Below, in pieces: positions 22,664 through 31,485 of a stretch of 34,378 nucleotides of DNA (position 1 is its first letter; each line of letters begins with the position of its first letter). The stretch is from Steroidobacteraceae bacterium (GTDB lineage: Bacteria > Pseudomonadota > Gammaproteobacteria > Steroidobacterales > Steroidobacteraceae): the NCBI GenBank assembly GCA_025451275.1, contig JANWKR010000001.1, positions 1 through 34,378 on the forward strand, in the 5' to 3' direction. Under the pieces are notes generated by a model. That model saw only the letters and a program-made list of their open reading frames with translations. It was not told the origin of the DNA and did not search any database. Position numbers and translations under genes: made by a program.

Positions 22664-24609
22664 ACAATGCCGGGCCCCGCCGGCGGCTGTCGCTGCGCCG
22701 CACGCTGTTCTTTGGCCTGACGCTGCTCACCTCGCTGTGCGCCAGCGCGCTGCTGCTGGACGTGCTCGAGGCGAACGGCCTGACCGCGGTGGAGGTGGTC
22801 GGGCTGGTGCTGTTCTTCGGCCTGTTCACCTGGATCGCCGGCTCGCTGTGGACGGCAATCGCCGGATTCGTGATCCGGATCGCCGGTCGCGACCCGCTGG
22901 CGCTGGATGCAGCCGAGGTGGCCGGCCGGCCGCTGCACGTCCATACCGCCGTGGTGATGGCGGTGTACAACGAGGACCCGGACCGCGTCGAGGCCGGTCT
23001 GGATGCAGTCTGGTCGTCGCTGGCGCGCGAGCCGGAGCAGCGCTGGTTTGACCTGTTCATCATGTCGGACACGACCGATCCGCAGATCGCCGCGGCCGAG
23101 GAGGCCATGTGGCGCCGCTTCGTCGCCCGCTACCGCGGCGCCGAGCGCATCTTCTACCGCCGCCGCACCGACCGCAGCGAGCACAAGGCCGGCAACATCG
23201 CCGACTTCGTCAAGCGCTGGGGCGACAACTACGAGTGCATGGTGGTGCTCGACGCCGACAGCGTCATGACCGGCCCGACGCTCGTCACGCTGGCGCGCCT
23301 GATGGAGGCGCACGCCGAGATCGGCATCCTGCAGACGCTGCCGCTGCCGGCGGGGCGCGAGACGCTGTTCGGGCGGCTGATCCAGTTCGGCTCGTCGGTG
23401 CAGAGCCCGATGCTCACCAGCGGGCTGGCGTTCTGGCATGCCGGCGAGAGCAATTACTGGGGCCACAACGCCATCGTGCGCGTCAAGCCGTTCGCACGTT
23501 ACTGCGCGCTGCCGCGCCTGTCGGGCCGGCCGCCGCTCGGCGGCAACATCCTCAGCCATGATTTCGTCGAGGCCGCGTTCATGCGCCGGGCCGGTTTCGA
23601 GGTGCGGCAGATCGCCGACCTCGGCGGCAGCTGGGAAGAGGTGCCGGCCAACGTCATCGACTTCGCCAAGCGCGACCGGCGCTGGACGCAGGGCAACCTG
23701 CAGCATTCGCGCGTGCTCGCCTTCCCCGGCCTGCACCCGCTCAGCCGCGTGCACCTGCTCACCGGCATCATCTCCTCCGTGAGCTCGCCCATGTGGCTCG
23801 CGCTGTTGCTGCTGAGCTCGATCGTGAGCGCGGTGGAGGCCTCGAAGAAGCCGCAGTACTTCCTGCCCGGCCTGCGCAGCCTGTTCCCGAGCTGGCCGCA
23901 GATCCGTCACGGCGAGATCACGGCATTGATGGTGCTGACTCTGGTGGTGCTGCTGCTGCCGAAGGTGCTGGGCGCGATCCTGCTGACACGCGACCGCCCG
24001 CTGCTGCGCCAGTTCGGCGGCGGTCCGCGCCTGGTGGCGAGCCTGTTCGTGGAGCAGCTGTTCAGCGTGCTGCTGGCGCCGTCCATGATGCTGTTCCACT
24101 CGACCTTTGTGGTGCAGACGTTGCTCGGCAAGGCGGTGTCTTGGAACGCGCAGGGCCGCACCGATCGCGGCGTGACGCTGCGCGAGGCATTCGCGCGCCA
24201 GAAGTGGCACCTGCTGCTCGGCCTCGTGTGGGGCGCGGCGATGCTGCGCCTCGCCCCGCAGTTCTTCTGGTGGCTGACGCCGGTGCTGGTGGGCCTGGTG
24301 GGCAGCGTCCTGGTCACCGCCTGGACCAGCCGCACCAGCGCCGGGCGCCTGGCGCGGCGCATGGGACTGCTGCTGACCCCGGCCGAGACCGCGCCACCGC
24401 GCGAGTTGGCCGCCGCCCTGAGCGGCGCACCACCGCGGGACATTCTCAGCCCGTACGCTGAGGCGGCGGCGCCGGAAGCTGTGCCGCCCGAGGCACTGCC
24501 CGAGGCCGCGCCGGGTGCCGCGCTAGCCCCGGCGCGCAAGGCTGGCGTGCCGTACCGCGCACTGCCCCGCACCAGTCCCGAGCACGTCGAAGCCGGCCAC
24601 GGCACCTGA
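22651..24609 (+). CDS. opgH: Glucans biosynthesis glucosyltransferase H
   Basis: A 652-residue inner-membrane family-2 glycosyltransferase that polymerises UDP-glucose into the periplasmic glucan backbone. Two N-terminal helices precede the cytosolic GT domain: TAVVMAVYNEDPDRV, the DxD motif Asp201-Ala-Asp203 (VVLDADSVMTG), GHNAIVRVKPFA, ILSHDFVEAAFMRRAG and RDRRW at 341-345 as the acceptor-site motif. Several C-terminal membrane helices follow, and a Pro/Ala-rich tail ends the protein. It is about 195 residues shorter than the 847-residue E. coli enzyme, mostly lacking the long N-terminal cytosolic region. The ATG lies inside opgG, as in other opgGH operons. Confidence 0.94.
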   Translation: MDTVNNAGPRRRLSLRRTLFFGLTLLTSLCASALLLDVLEANGLTAVEVVGLVLFFGLFTWIAGSLWTAIAGFVIRIAGRDPLALDAAEVAGRPLHVHTAVVMAVYNEDPDRVEAGLDAVWSSLAREPEQRWFDLFIMSDTTDPQIAAAEEAMWRRFVARYRGAERIFYRRRTDRSEHKAGNIADFVKRWGDNYECMVVLDADSVMTGPTLVTLARLMEAHAEIGILQTLPLPAGRETLFGRLIQFGSSVQSPMLTSGLAFWHAGESNYWGHNAIVRVKPFARYCALPRLSGRPPLGGNILSHDFVEAAFMRRAGFEVRQIADLGGSWEEVPANVIDFAKRDRRWTQGNLQHSRVLAFPGLHPLSRVHLLTGIISSVSSPMWLALLLLSSIVSAVEASKKPQYFLPGLRSLFPSWPQIRHGEITALMVLTLVVLLLPKVLGAILLTRDRPLLRQFGGGPRLVASLFVEQLFSVLLAPSMMLFHSTFVVQTLLGKAVSWNAQGRTDRGVTLREAFARQKWHLLLGLVWGAAMLRLAPQFFWWLTPVLVGLVGSVLVTAWTSRTSAGRLARRMGLLLTPAETAPPRELAAALSGAPPRDILSPYAEAAAPEAVPPEALPEAAPGAALAPARKAGVPYRALPRTSPEHVEAGHGT

Positions 24610-24639
24610 GGGCGTGGCTGCCAGGCGCCGATCACGCCC
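24610..24639 (+). terminator. Possible terminator hairpin after opgH
   Basis: GGGCGTG (24610-24616) and CACGCCC (24633-24639) form a perfect 7-bp stem immediately after the opgH stop; the loop itself contains GGCGCC. No uridine tract follows, so intrinsic termination is uncertain. Confidence 0.35.
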
Positions 24640-24680
24640 GCGCGTGAGCGGGTTCACTTACTCCGGGAAGCGACCTGAGA

Positions 24681-24701
24681 TACGCTACAGTATGTAGCGT
24701 A
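24681..24701. promoter_or_regulatory. Perfect 9-3-9 palindrome, predicted TetR operator
   Basis: Arms TACGCTACA and TGTAGCGTA are exactly complementary around a 3-bp centre (GTA), 59 bp before the start of the 866-residue protein gene. A 21-bp, perfectly symmetrical AT-leaning site is typical of TetR-family operators, and a tetR gene ends the same transcription unit. No second copy was noticed in the window. Confidence 0.65.
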
Positions 24702-24760
24702 AGCCAGGGCTGAGCTGCTCTGCGGCCCGTTTTCACCGTTGACCGCTGCGAGGTACGCCA

Positions 24761-27361
24761 TTGCGCACGACCGTCTTGTCCCGCACCCTGTTGCTGCCTG
24801 CCGCGCTGGCGCTCGCCGCCGCCGTGCAGGCCGATCCGGCCGCGTTCGATCTCGCCGGCCCCACCATCGAGGTGACCGTGACCCGCGGCGGCACGACGCT
24901 GCCGGCGGCACGCGTGCCGAACCTCGCAACCGGCGACCGGGTGTGGATCCGGGCCGACCTGCCCGAGGCGCAATCGGCGCACTACCTGCTGGTGGCGACC
25001 TTCCTGCGCGGCTCCACCAATCCGCCGCCCAAGGACTGGTTTTCGCGCTGCGAGACCTGGGACAGCAAATGCGCGCATGAGGGCATGACCCTCACCGTAC
25101 CCAAGGACGCCCAGCAGCTCATGGTGTTCCTTGCCCCCGAGACCGGCGGGGACTACGGTACCCTCGTGAACGCGGTGCGCGGCCGGCCCGGCTCGTTCGT
25201 GCGCACCTCACAGGATCTGGATCAGGCGACACTCGACCGCTCGCGGCTCGAGGCGTATCTGGCGGCCGTGCGCTCACTGTCGGACGCCGACCCCGAGCAC
25301 CTGAAGGAGGCCGCACCGCTCCTGGCGCGCAGTCTCGCCATCAAGGTGGACGAGAAATGCCTCGCCAAGATCGCGGTGCTGCAGGCGCCGTGCCTGATGG
25401 ATGGGCGCGAGTCGCTCATTCTCAACGACGGCCACAGCGCCTCGATTGCCCAGGAACTCACCTCCGGTCCTGCGAGCGACCTGGCGATGGAGGCCAGCAG
25501 CACGCCGCAGCTGCGCTCGGGTTACTACGGGCCGTTCATCGGCTCGATATTCGACATCGCGCGCATACTCGACTCGTTCCACACCGCGCAGTACCAGTAC
25601 ATCCCCGCGCTCGCCTCAGCCGACGGCCAGAAACTGCACCTGACGCTCAACGCGCCGCCCTCGTTCCACGACCCGAAGTCGGTGTTGGTGGTGGCGCTGC
25701 CCGCGGTCGAGGCGCCGCACTTTCCGCCGCTGCGGCCGGTCGATGCGCAGCAGGCTCTGTGCGCCCGACGCAACCCGCTGGTGCTGCCGGTCGAGGGGGC
25801 GCCGCTCATGTTCTCGACCTCTTATGGTCACGACATGGCGCTGCGGGTCAATGGCAAGGACGGCGCCGCGCTCGAGCTGCCGGCGCGCGCCGATGCCGCG
25901 CACGGCGGCTTCAGCGTCGACACCGCCGCGCTGGCCAAGGCGACCCTCGGCGACACGACGGTCGCGGCGCTGCACGGCTACTGGGGTTTCGACCGCTACG
26001 ACGGGCCCAGCTTCCAGCTGGTGAGCGCGCGCCAGCAGACCTTCCGGCTCGCGCCCGGCGAGGACGCCGCGTTGATCGTCGGTCGCCAGGACACGATCCA
26101 CGTGCAGGCGCCGAGCGTCAGCTGCGTCGAGCAGGTGTCCCTGCAGGCGGCCGGCAGCCTCCACAAGGTGGAGTGGAAGGGCGTCAAGCCTGACGAGCTG
26201 GAGGCAAAACTGCCACTGCAGGCGGCCGCGCCCGGCGAGCTGACGCTGCTCATCACCCAGTTCGGCGATCCACAGCCGCAGCGCCTGGCGCTGCGGGCCT
26301 TTGCGGAAGCGGGCCACCCGGAGAGCTTCGCCCTGCACGCCGGCGACAGTAGCGGCGTGCTGCGCGGCAGCCGCCTCGATGAGGTGGCGAGCCTTGCGCT
26401 GCAGGGCGTGCAGTTCGCGCCCGGGGCGCTCACCACGAGCGGCGGTCACGACGAGCTGGCCATGAGCGCGGCTAGCGGCCAGGACATGAGCGCACTCAAG
26501 GCGGGCGACAGCGCGAGCGCGCGCGTGCTGCTCAAGGACGGCCGCAGCCTCGAGCTGACCGTGGCGATCGAGGCGGCGCGCCCCAGCGCGACCCTCATCG
26601 GCAAGAGCGCACGGGTCGGCGGCGCCGGCCGCGACGGCGAGATCCAGCTCGCCAGCGCCGACGAGGTACCGCAGGACGCGCAGCTGGCCTTCTCGCTGCG
26701 GGCGCGATCGCCGGCGGCCTTCGCCTACGATGAGAAGATCGAGGTCGCGACCGCGGACGGGGCGTCCTCGACCGTGCTCGGCGTGGGGGCGGGCGGCCTG
26801 ACGCTGCAGAACACCAAGGTCGCGGTCGCGACCCTCGACCCGGCCAAGGCGCTCGGTGCTTCCGCGTTTGGCCCGCTGCGCTTCCGTCGCGTCAGCAATG
26901 GCGTGACGGGTGACTGGCAGCCGCTCGCCACCCTGGTGCGCCTGCCGCGTCTGAACGGCATCGACTGCCCGACGAGTGCCGACGATGCCTGCCGCCTGTC
27001 CGGCTCCAATCTGTTCCTGCTCGATTCGGTCTCGGGCGATCCGCAGTTCAGTCAGCCGACTCAGGTTCCGGACGGCTTCACCGGCCAGGCACTGCCGGTA
27101 CACCGCCCCACCGCCGGCCGGCTGTATGTGAAGCTGCGCGACGACCCCTCGGTCGTCAGCACGGTCGCCTTCGACGTACCGCCGCCGGTGGCACCCGTGT
27201 CCGCGCCGGCTGCGCCCGCAGCGCCGCCAGCCGCACCGGGAGCGGCCCCCCCGCCCCCGCAGGCACTGCCGCCGCCGCAGCCGGCGCCCGCAGCGCCGGC
27301 GCGGCCTGCGAACGCCACCGCGGCTCAGGCGGGCGACCCGCACGGCACGCCACATTCGTGA
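24761..27361 (+). CDS. Large exported protein of unknown function (866 aa)
   Basis: An 866-residue secreted or periplasmic protein I do not recognise. TTG is the start codon, supported by GAGG seven bases upstream and a signal peptide ending near residue 24 (AAAVQADPAAF). The rest has no membrane helix. Residues 25-400 contain scattered cysteines (CETWDSKC, EKCLAKIAVLQAPC) and the segment GYYGPFIGSIFDIARILDSFHTAQYQYIPAL; 400-800 look beta-rich, with repeated short domains of about 90 residues. The last 55 residues are a Pro/Ala-rich tail (PPVAPVSAPAAPAAPP), perhaps wall- or partner-contacting. A perfect palindrome precedes it and its stop overlaps the tetR start, so expression is probably under TetR control. 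An envelope or surface-associated role is my best guess. Confidence 0.85.
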   Translation: MRTTVLSRTLLLPAALALAAAVQADPAAFDLAGPTIEVTVTRGGTTLPAARVPNLATGDRVWIRADLPEAQSAHYLLVATFLRGSTNPPPKDWFSRCETWDSKCAHEGMTLTVPKDAQQLMVFLAPETGGDYGTLVNAVRGRPGSFVRTSQDLDQATLDRSRLEAYLAAVRSLSDADPEHLKEAAPLLARSLAIKVDEKCLAKIAVLQAPCLMDGRESLILNDGHSASIAQELTSGPASDLAMEASSTPQLRSGYYGPFIGSIFDIARILDSFHTAQYQYIPALASADGQKLHLTLNAPPSFHDPKSVLVVALPAVEAPHFPPLRPVDAQQALCARRNPLVLPVEGAPLMFSTSYGHDMALRVNGKDGAALELPARADAAHGGFSVDTAALAKATLGDTTVAALHGYWGFDRYDGPSFQLVSARQQTFRLAPGEDAALIVGRQDTIHVQAPSVSCVEQVSLQAAGSLHKVEWKGVKPDELEAKLPLQAAAPGELTLLITQFGDPQPQRLALRAFAEAGHPESFALHAGDSSGVLRGSRLDEVASLALQGVQFAPGALTTSGGHDELAMSAASGQDMSALKAGDSASARVLLKDGRSLELTVAIEAARPSATLIGKSARVGGAGRDGEIQLASADEVPQDAQLAFSLRARSPAAFAYDEKIEVATADGASSTVLGVGAGGLTLQNTKVAVATLDPAKALGASAFGPLRFRRVSNGVTGDWQPLATLVRLPRLNGIDCPTSADDACRLSGSNLFLLDSVSGDPQFSQPTQVPDGFTGQALPVHRPTAGRLYVKLRDDPSVVSTVAFDVPPPVAPVSAPAAPAAPPAAPGAAPPPPQALPPPQPAPAAPARPANATAAQAGDPHGTPHS

Positions 27362-27957
27362 GCGGCCGCCGGGGAGGGGGCTCCGGGCGGCCGCGCGATG
27401 AGCGCATCGACACCGAGGTGATCGCCGCGGTGCTCGACGGCTTGCGCCGGCGCGGCTACCACGCCATCACCATCGACGGCATCGCGCGCAAGATCGGGCG
27501 GGCACGTACCAGCCTGTACCGGCGCTGGCCGAGCAAGCGGCATCTGGTCGCCTACGCCATCGTCGGCGAGCTCGGCTACAGCCCGGCGGCGGACACCGGC
27601 TCGCTGCGCGGGGACCTCGAGGCGGCGGTGGCGACGCTGCGGCGCGCCTTCGCCGGCCCGCTGGGACGCGGGCTGGCCGGGCTGGTGGCGCATATGGCGC
27701 AGGACGTGGCGCTGGCGCGTACCATCCGGCGCGAGGTGCTGGCGGCGCGGCGCCAGTCCATGCGCGCCGCGTTTGCGCGCGCGTCGGCACGCGGCGAGAC
27801 CCGCACCGGACTGAACATCGAGGTGCTGCTGGACATGCTCACCGCGCCGTTTTACTACCGCACGCTGTTCGGTCACGCGCCGATCACGCCGCACATGACG
27901 CGCGCGGTCGTCGCCTACGTGGTGCGCATGGCGCGACCCGAGCCTGCCGGTGCCTGA
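27358..27957 (+). CDS. TetR-family transcriptional regulator
   Basis: A 199-residue repressor. Residues about 14-62 are the TetR HTH (EVIAAVLDGLRRRGYHAITIDGIARKIGRARTSLYRRWPSKRHLV); the remainder is the all-helical ligand and dimer domain. The GTG at 27358 overlaps the stop of the 866-residue protein (GTGA), and its own end overlaps the amidase start by 8 bp, so the three genes form a unit. The N-terminus is Gly/Arg-rich, which may add DNA contacts. The palindrome at 24681-24701 is the likely operator, making the unit autoregulated. The ligand is unknown. Confidence 0.9.
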   Translation: MSGRRGGGSGRPRDERIDTEVIAAVLDGLRRRGYHAITIDGIARKIGRARTSLYRRWPSKRHLVAYAIVGELGYSPAADTGSLRGDLEAAVATLRRAFAGPLGRGLAGLVAHMAQDVALARTIRREVLAARRQSMRAAFARASARGETRTGLNIEVLLDMLTAPFYYRTLFGHAPITPHMTRAVVAYVVRMARPEPAGA

Positions 27958-29374
27958 GCCGCCCGGCGCGCTGGCAGAGCTGAGCGCCTGTGAGGCCGTC
28001 GCCGCCATGGCCGGCGGTGCACTGAGCGCCGAGCGCTACGCCGCGGCGCTGCTCGAGCGCTGCGCCGCGCGACACTCGCTCAACGCGTTCATCACCCTCG
28101 AGCCCGAGCGCGTGCTGGCAGCGGCGCGCGCCTGCGACGCGCGCCGCCGCGGCGGGCAGCCCCCGGGTGCGCTGCACGGCCTGCCGATCGCGGTGAAGGA
28201 CAGCATCAATACCGCCGACTATCCGACGACCTCCGGCACCGCGGCGCTGCGCCAGTTCCGCCCGCAGGCGGACGCCCCGGTCATCGCCGCGCTGCGCGCG
28301 GCCGGGGCGATCGTGCTCGGCAAGACCAACCTGCACGAGCTGTCGTTCGGCTGGACCAGCAACAACAGGGTGTTCGGGCCGGTGCGCAATCCCTACGACC
28401 CGGACTGCATCGCCGGCGGCAGCAGCGGCGGCAGCGCCGCGGCCGTGGCTGCGCGCCTGACTCCGCTCGCGCTCGCGGAGGACACCGAGGGCTCGATCCG
28501 CGTGCCCGCGGCGCTGTGTGGTATCGCCGGCTTCAGGCCGACGACCGGCCGCTATCCGAATGCGGGCGTCGCGCCGATCAGTCCGCGGTTCGATCAGGTC
28601 GGCCCGCTAGCGCGCTGCGTCGCGGACCTGCAGCTGTTCGATGCGGTGCTGAGCGGGGAGGCCGCGCTCGCGCCGTGCGCGCCGCTGGCGGGGGTGCGCC
28701 TCGCCGTGGTGCGCGACTACTGGTTCGAATCGCTCCACCCCGAGGTCGAGCGCGTAGCCGGGGCCGCGCTCGAGCGTCTGGCCGCTGCAGGAGTCGAGCT
28801 GCTCGAGGCGCGGCTGCCCGGCCTCGCGCGCCTGCTCGAGCTCACGACGGGCGTCATCCAGGGCCGGGACTTCCGTCCGGCGTTTGCCGACTATCTCGCG
28901 CGTCATCGCGCGGGGCTGGCGCTCGACACGGTGCTGGCGGCCGCCAGTGCCGACGTGCGCCGCGTGATTGACGACTTCACCGCGCCCGGCGGCGCGTGGT
29001 TCGCGTCTGATGAAGACTACCGCGCCGCCTGTGCCACACACCTGCCGCAGCTGCATGCGACCTTCCGCGAGTTCTTTGCGCGCAGCGGCGCTGCGGCGAT
29101 CGTGTTTCCGGCCACGTGTGTGGCGGCGCCGCCCGTGGGTCAGGCGCGCAGCGTCGATTGCGGGGGTGTGACGCTGCCGTTCCGGACCGCCATCGCGCGC
29201 AACATCGGCCCCGGCAGCACCGCCGGGCTGCCGGGACTGGTGCTGCCGGCGGGGCTCACCGCCGGCGGCCTGCCGGTGGCGCTGGAGTTCGACGCGGCCG
29301 CCGGCAGCGATCGCGCGCTGCTGCGGCTCGGGGGTGCGCTCGAGGCGGCGCTCGGCCCGTTGCCGCCGCCCTGA
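27950..29374 (+). CDS. Amidase-signature family hydrolase
   Basis: A 474-residue amidase-signature enzyme. The Ser-cisSer-Lys triad can be placed at Lys83 (PIAVKDSIN), cis-Ser158 ([10 protein letters not shown]) and Ser182 ([15 protein letters not shown]), 24 residues apart as usual. The nucleophile loop reads DTEGS where most members have [22 protein letters not shown] and the C-terminal [14 protein letters not shown] are also family features. No signal peptide is present. The GTG start at 27950 lies inside the end of tetR. Substrate cannot be predicted; aryl-acetamide or mandelamide-type amides are possible and would fit the aromatic theme, but that is speculation. Confidence 0.88.
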   Translation: MPEPPGALAELSACEAVAAMAGGALSAERYAAALLERCAARHSLNAFITLEPERVLAAARACDARRRGGQPPGALHGLPIAVKDSINTADYPTTSGTAALRQFRPQADAPVIAALRAAGAIVLGKTNLHELSFGWTSNNRVFGPVRNPYDPDCIAGGSSGGSAAAVAARLTPLALAEDTEGSIRVPAALCGIAGFRPTTGRYPNAGVAPISPRFDQVGPLARCVADLQLFDAVLSGEAALAPCAPLAGVRLAVVRDYWFESLHPEVERVAGAALERLAAAGVELLEARLPGLARLLELTTGVIQGRDFRPAFADYLARHRAGLALDTVLAAASADVRRVIDDFTAPGGAWFASDEDYRAACATHLPQLHATFREFFARSGAAAIVFPATCVAAPPVGQARSVDCGGVTLPFRTAIARNIGPGSTAGLPGLVLPAGLTAGGLPVALEFDAAAGSDRALLRLGGALEAALGPLPPP

Positions 29375-29379
29375 GTACT

Positions 29380-30582
29380 TCAGGCGCCGTGCGCCGCGCG
29401 CGTCAGCCGCAAGAGAGTGAAGACCAGCGGATTTATCGTGATGGAAAGCAGCGCGCCGGCGACGATGTAGCTCTGCCCCTGCGGCGGCAGCAAGCCCATG
29501 TTCACGCCCATCACCGCGAGGATGAAGGAGAATTCGCCGATCTGCGCCAGGGCTGCGGCGACGCTGAGCGCCGTGGCCAGCGGCCGGCGCAGCAGCAGCA
29601 CCAGCGCGCACGCCGCCAGCGCCTTGCCGATGACGATGATGCCGAGCACCAGCAGCACCTCCCACGGATGGTCCAGCAGCACCCGCGGTTCGAACAGCAT
29701 GCCGACCGCGACGAAGAACAGCGCCGCGAACGTGTCCTGAAACGGCTGCAGGTAGCTCGCGGCGCGATGGCTGTGGTCCGAGCCGCTGATCACCATGCCG
29801 GCGAAGAAGGCGCCGAGGGCGACCGACATGCCGAACAGCTCCGCGGCGCCGTAGGCGACGCCGAGCGCGAGCGCGATGGCGGCGAGGGTGAACAGTTCGC
29901 GCGAGTTGGTGCGCGCCACGCGCGCCAGGATCCAGGGAAATACCCGCGAGCCGACCACCAGCATGAGCGCCACAAACAGCGCCACCTTGCCGACCGTGAG
30001 CGCCAACGTCCGCCACAGCTGTGCGCCGCCGGCGCCATCGGCGGCCGCCGGCGCGCCGAGGAGCCCGGCCAGCACCGGCAGCAGCACCAGCACCAGTACC
30101 GTCACCAGGTCCTCGACCACCAGCCAGCCGACCGCGATGCGCCCGTCCTCGGAGTCGAGCGCGCCCTGCTGCTCGAGGGCGCGCAGCAGCACCACGGTGC
30201 TCGCCACCGACAGCGCCAGGCCGAACAGCAGACCGGCTCCCGGTGTCCAGCCCCACAGCCACGCGGCGAGCGCGCCGAGTGCGGTCGCGACCACGATCTG
30301 CGCCAGTGCGCCCGGCACCGCGATCGACTTGACCGCCAGCAGGTCGCGCAATGAGAAATGCGTGCCGACGCCGAACATCAGCAGCATGACGCCGATCTCG
30401 GCCAGCTGCGGGGCGAGGTGCGCGTCGGCCACCCACCCGGGGGTATGCGGGCCGAGGGCGATGCCGGCGACCAGATAGCCGACGATGGGCGACAGACGCA
30501 GCCGCACCGCCAGTAATCCGAAGGCGAAGGCGAGCGCCAGGCTGACGGCCAGCGTCGCGATCAGCGCTTGTTCGTGCAACAT
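29380..30582 (-). CDS. CPA2-family cation:proton antiporter without RCK domain
   Basis: A 400-residue membrane protein with about twelve helices. LSPIVGYLVAGIALGPHTPGW, LAEIGVMLLMFGVGTHFSLRDL, LALSVASTVVLLRALEQQG, VGWLVVEDLVTVLVLVLLPVL and ALGAFFAGMVISGSDHSHRA are KefB/YbaL-like signatures. E. coli YbaL has a cytosolic TrkA-N domain after the membrane part; here the protein stops right after the last helix (LLRLTRAAHGA), so it lacks nucleotide-dependent regulation. It ends 5 bp from the amidase stop (convergent) and is divergent from the mechanosensitive channel gene across 78 bp, a pairing consistent with ion and osmotic homeostasis. Confidence 0.88.
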   Translation of the reverse strand: MLHEQALIATLAVSLALAFAFGLLAVRLRLSPIVGYLVAGIALGPHTPGWVADAHLAPQLAEIGVMLLMFGVGTHFSLRDLLAVKSIAVPGALAQIVVATALGALAAWLWGWTPGAGLLFGLALSVASTVVLLRALEQQGALDSEDGRIAVGWLVVEDLVTVLVLVLLPVLAGLLGAPAAADGAGGAQLWRTLALTVGKVALFVALMLVVGSRVFPWILARVARTNSRELFTLAAIALALGVAYGAAELFGMSVALGAFFAGMVISGSDHSHRAASYLQPFQDTFAALFFVAVGMLFEPRVLLDHPWEVLLVLGIIVIGKALAACALVLLLRRPLATALSVAAALAQIGEFSFILAVMGVNMGLLPPQGQSYIVAGALLSITINPLVFTLLRLTRAAHGA

Positions 30583-30660
30583 CGGCTTACCCTAACTGCG
30601 CTGCGGGTCACGGCGACAAATTGATAACATAGCGCCACGCCGCAGGGGGAGTGCGCCGCC

Positions 30661-31482
30661 ATGAACGACGAGGTCGCGACCGTCAACCACGCCAAGGACA
30701 CGCTGATCGACCTCGGCATCCGCTTCGGCCCGCGCCTGCTGACCGCAGTGCTGATCCTGGCGATCGGACTGGCGGTGAGCCGTTGGGTCAGCCGCTGGAT
30801 GGCGGGGGCCCTCAACCGGCGTGACCTTGAGCCACCGATCCGCCAGCTCCTCACCCGCATCGTCTGGGCGGCGTGCATCCTCATGTTCGCGGTGATGGCG
30901 CTGCAGAACCTCGGCGTCGAACTGCTGCCGCTCATCGCCGGCCTCAGCATCGCCGGTGCCGGCGTGGCGCTCGCCATGCAGGGCGTGCTCAGCAACGTCG
31001 TGGCCGGCCTGTCGATCATCTTCGGCAAGCCCTTCCGGGTGGGCGACTACATCGCCATCGCGGGCGTCGAGGGAGTCGTCGACACCATAGCGCTGTTCAA
31101 CACCACGCTCGCGCACAGCGACCATTCGCGGGTGGTGGTGCCGAACCGCAAGATTGTCGGCGAGATCCTCCACAACTACGGCACGGTGCGGCAGCTCGAC
31201 ATGCAGGTGAGCGCCGCCTACGACAGCAACATCGCCACCACGGTGGCGCTGATCCGCGAGGTACTGGCGGCCAACCCGCGGGTGCTCGCCGACCCCGAGC
31301 CTGTGGTCGGGCCGGTGGGCTTCGGGGAATCGGCGGTGGCTATCGCCATCAAGCCGTGGGTGTCGGTGCCGGACCAGGCCGCGGCCGCCGGCGAGATCCA
31401 CGCCGCGGTGCTCGCCGCATTCCGCGCACGCGGCATCGTCATGCCGTTCCCGCAGCGTGAGGTGCGCCTGCTCGGACAGTGA
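30661..31482 (+). CDS. Small-conductance mechanosensitive channel, MscS family
   Basis: A 273-residue channel with three N-terminal membrane helices. The pore-lining helix carries the Gly/Ala-rich pattern LIAGLSIAGAGVALAMQGVLSNVVAGLSIIF, followed by KPFRVGDYIAIAGVEGVVDTIALFNTTL and the beta domain VVVPNRKIVGEILHNYG. The C-terminal cage ends in FPQREVRLLGQ. Length is typical of minimal MscS. A GGGGGAG ribosome-binding site lies nine bases before the ATG. It should release solutes on hypo-osmotic shock, complementing the nearby opgGH glucan genes. Confidence 0.93.
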   Translation: MNDEVATVNHAKDTLIDLGIRFGPRLLTAVLILAIGLAVSRWVSRWMAGALNRRDLEPPIRQLLTRIVWAACILMFAVMALQNLGVELLPLIAGLSIAGAGVALAMQGVLSNVVAGLSIIFGKPFRVGDYIAIAGVEGVVDTIALFNTTLAHSDHSRVVVPNRKIVGEILHNYGTVRQLDMQVSAAYDSNIATTVALIREVLAANPRVLADPEPVVGPVGFGESAVAIAIKPWVSVPDQAAAAGEIHAAVLAAFRARGIVMPFPQREVRLLGQ

Positions 31483-31485
31483 GCT

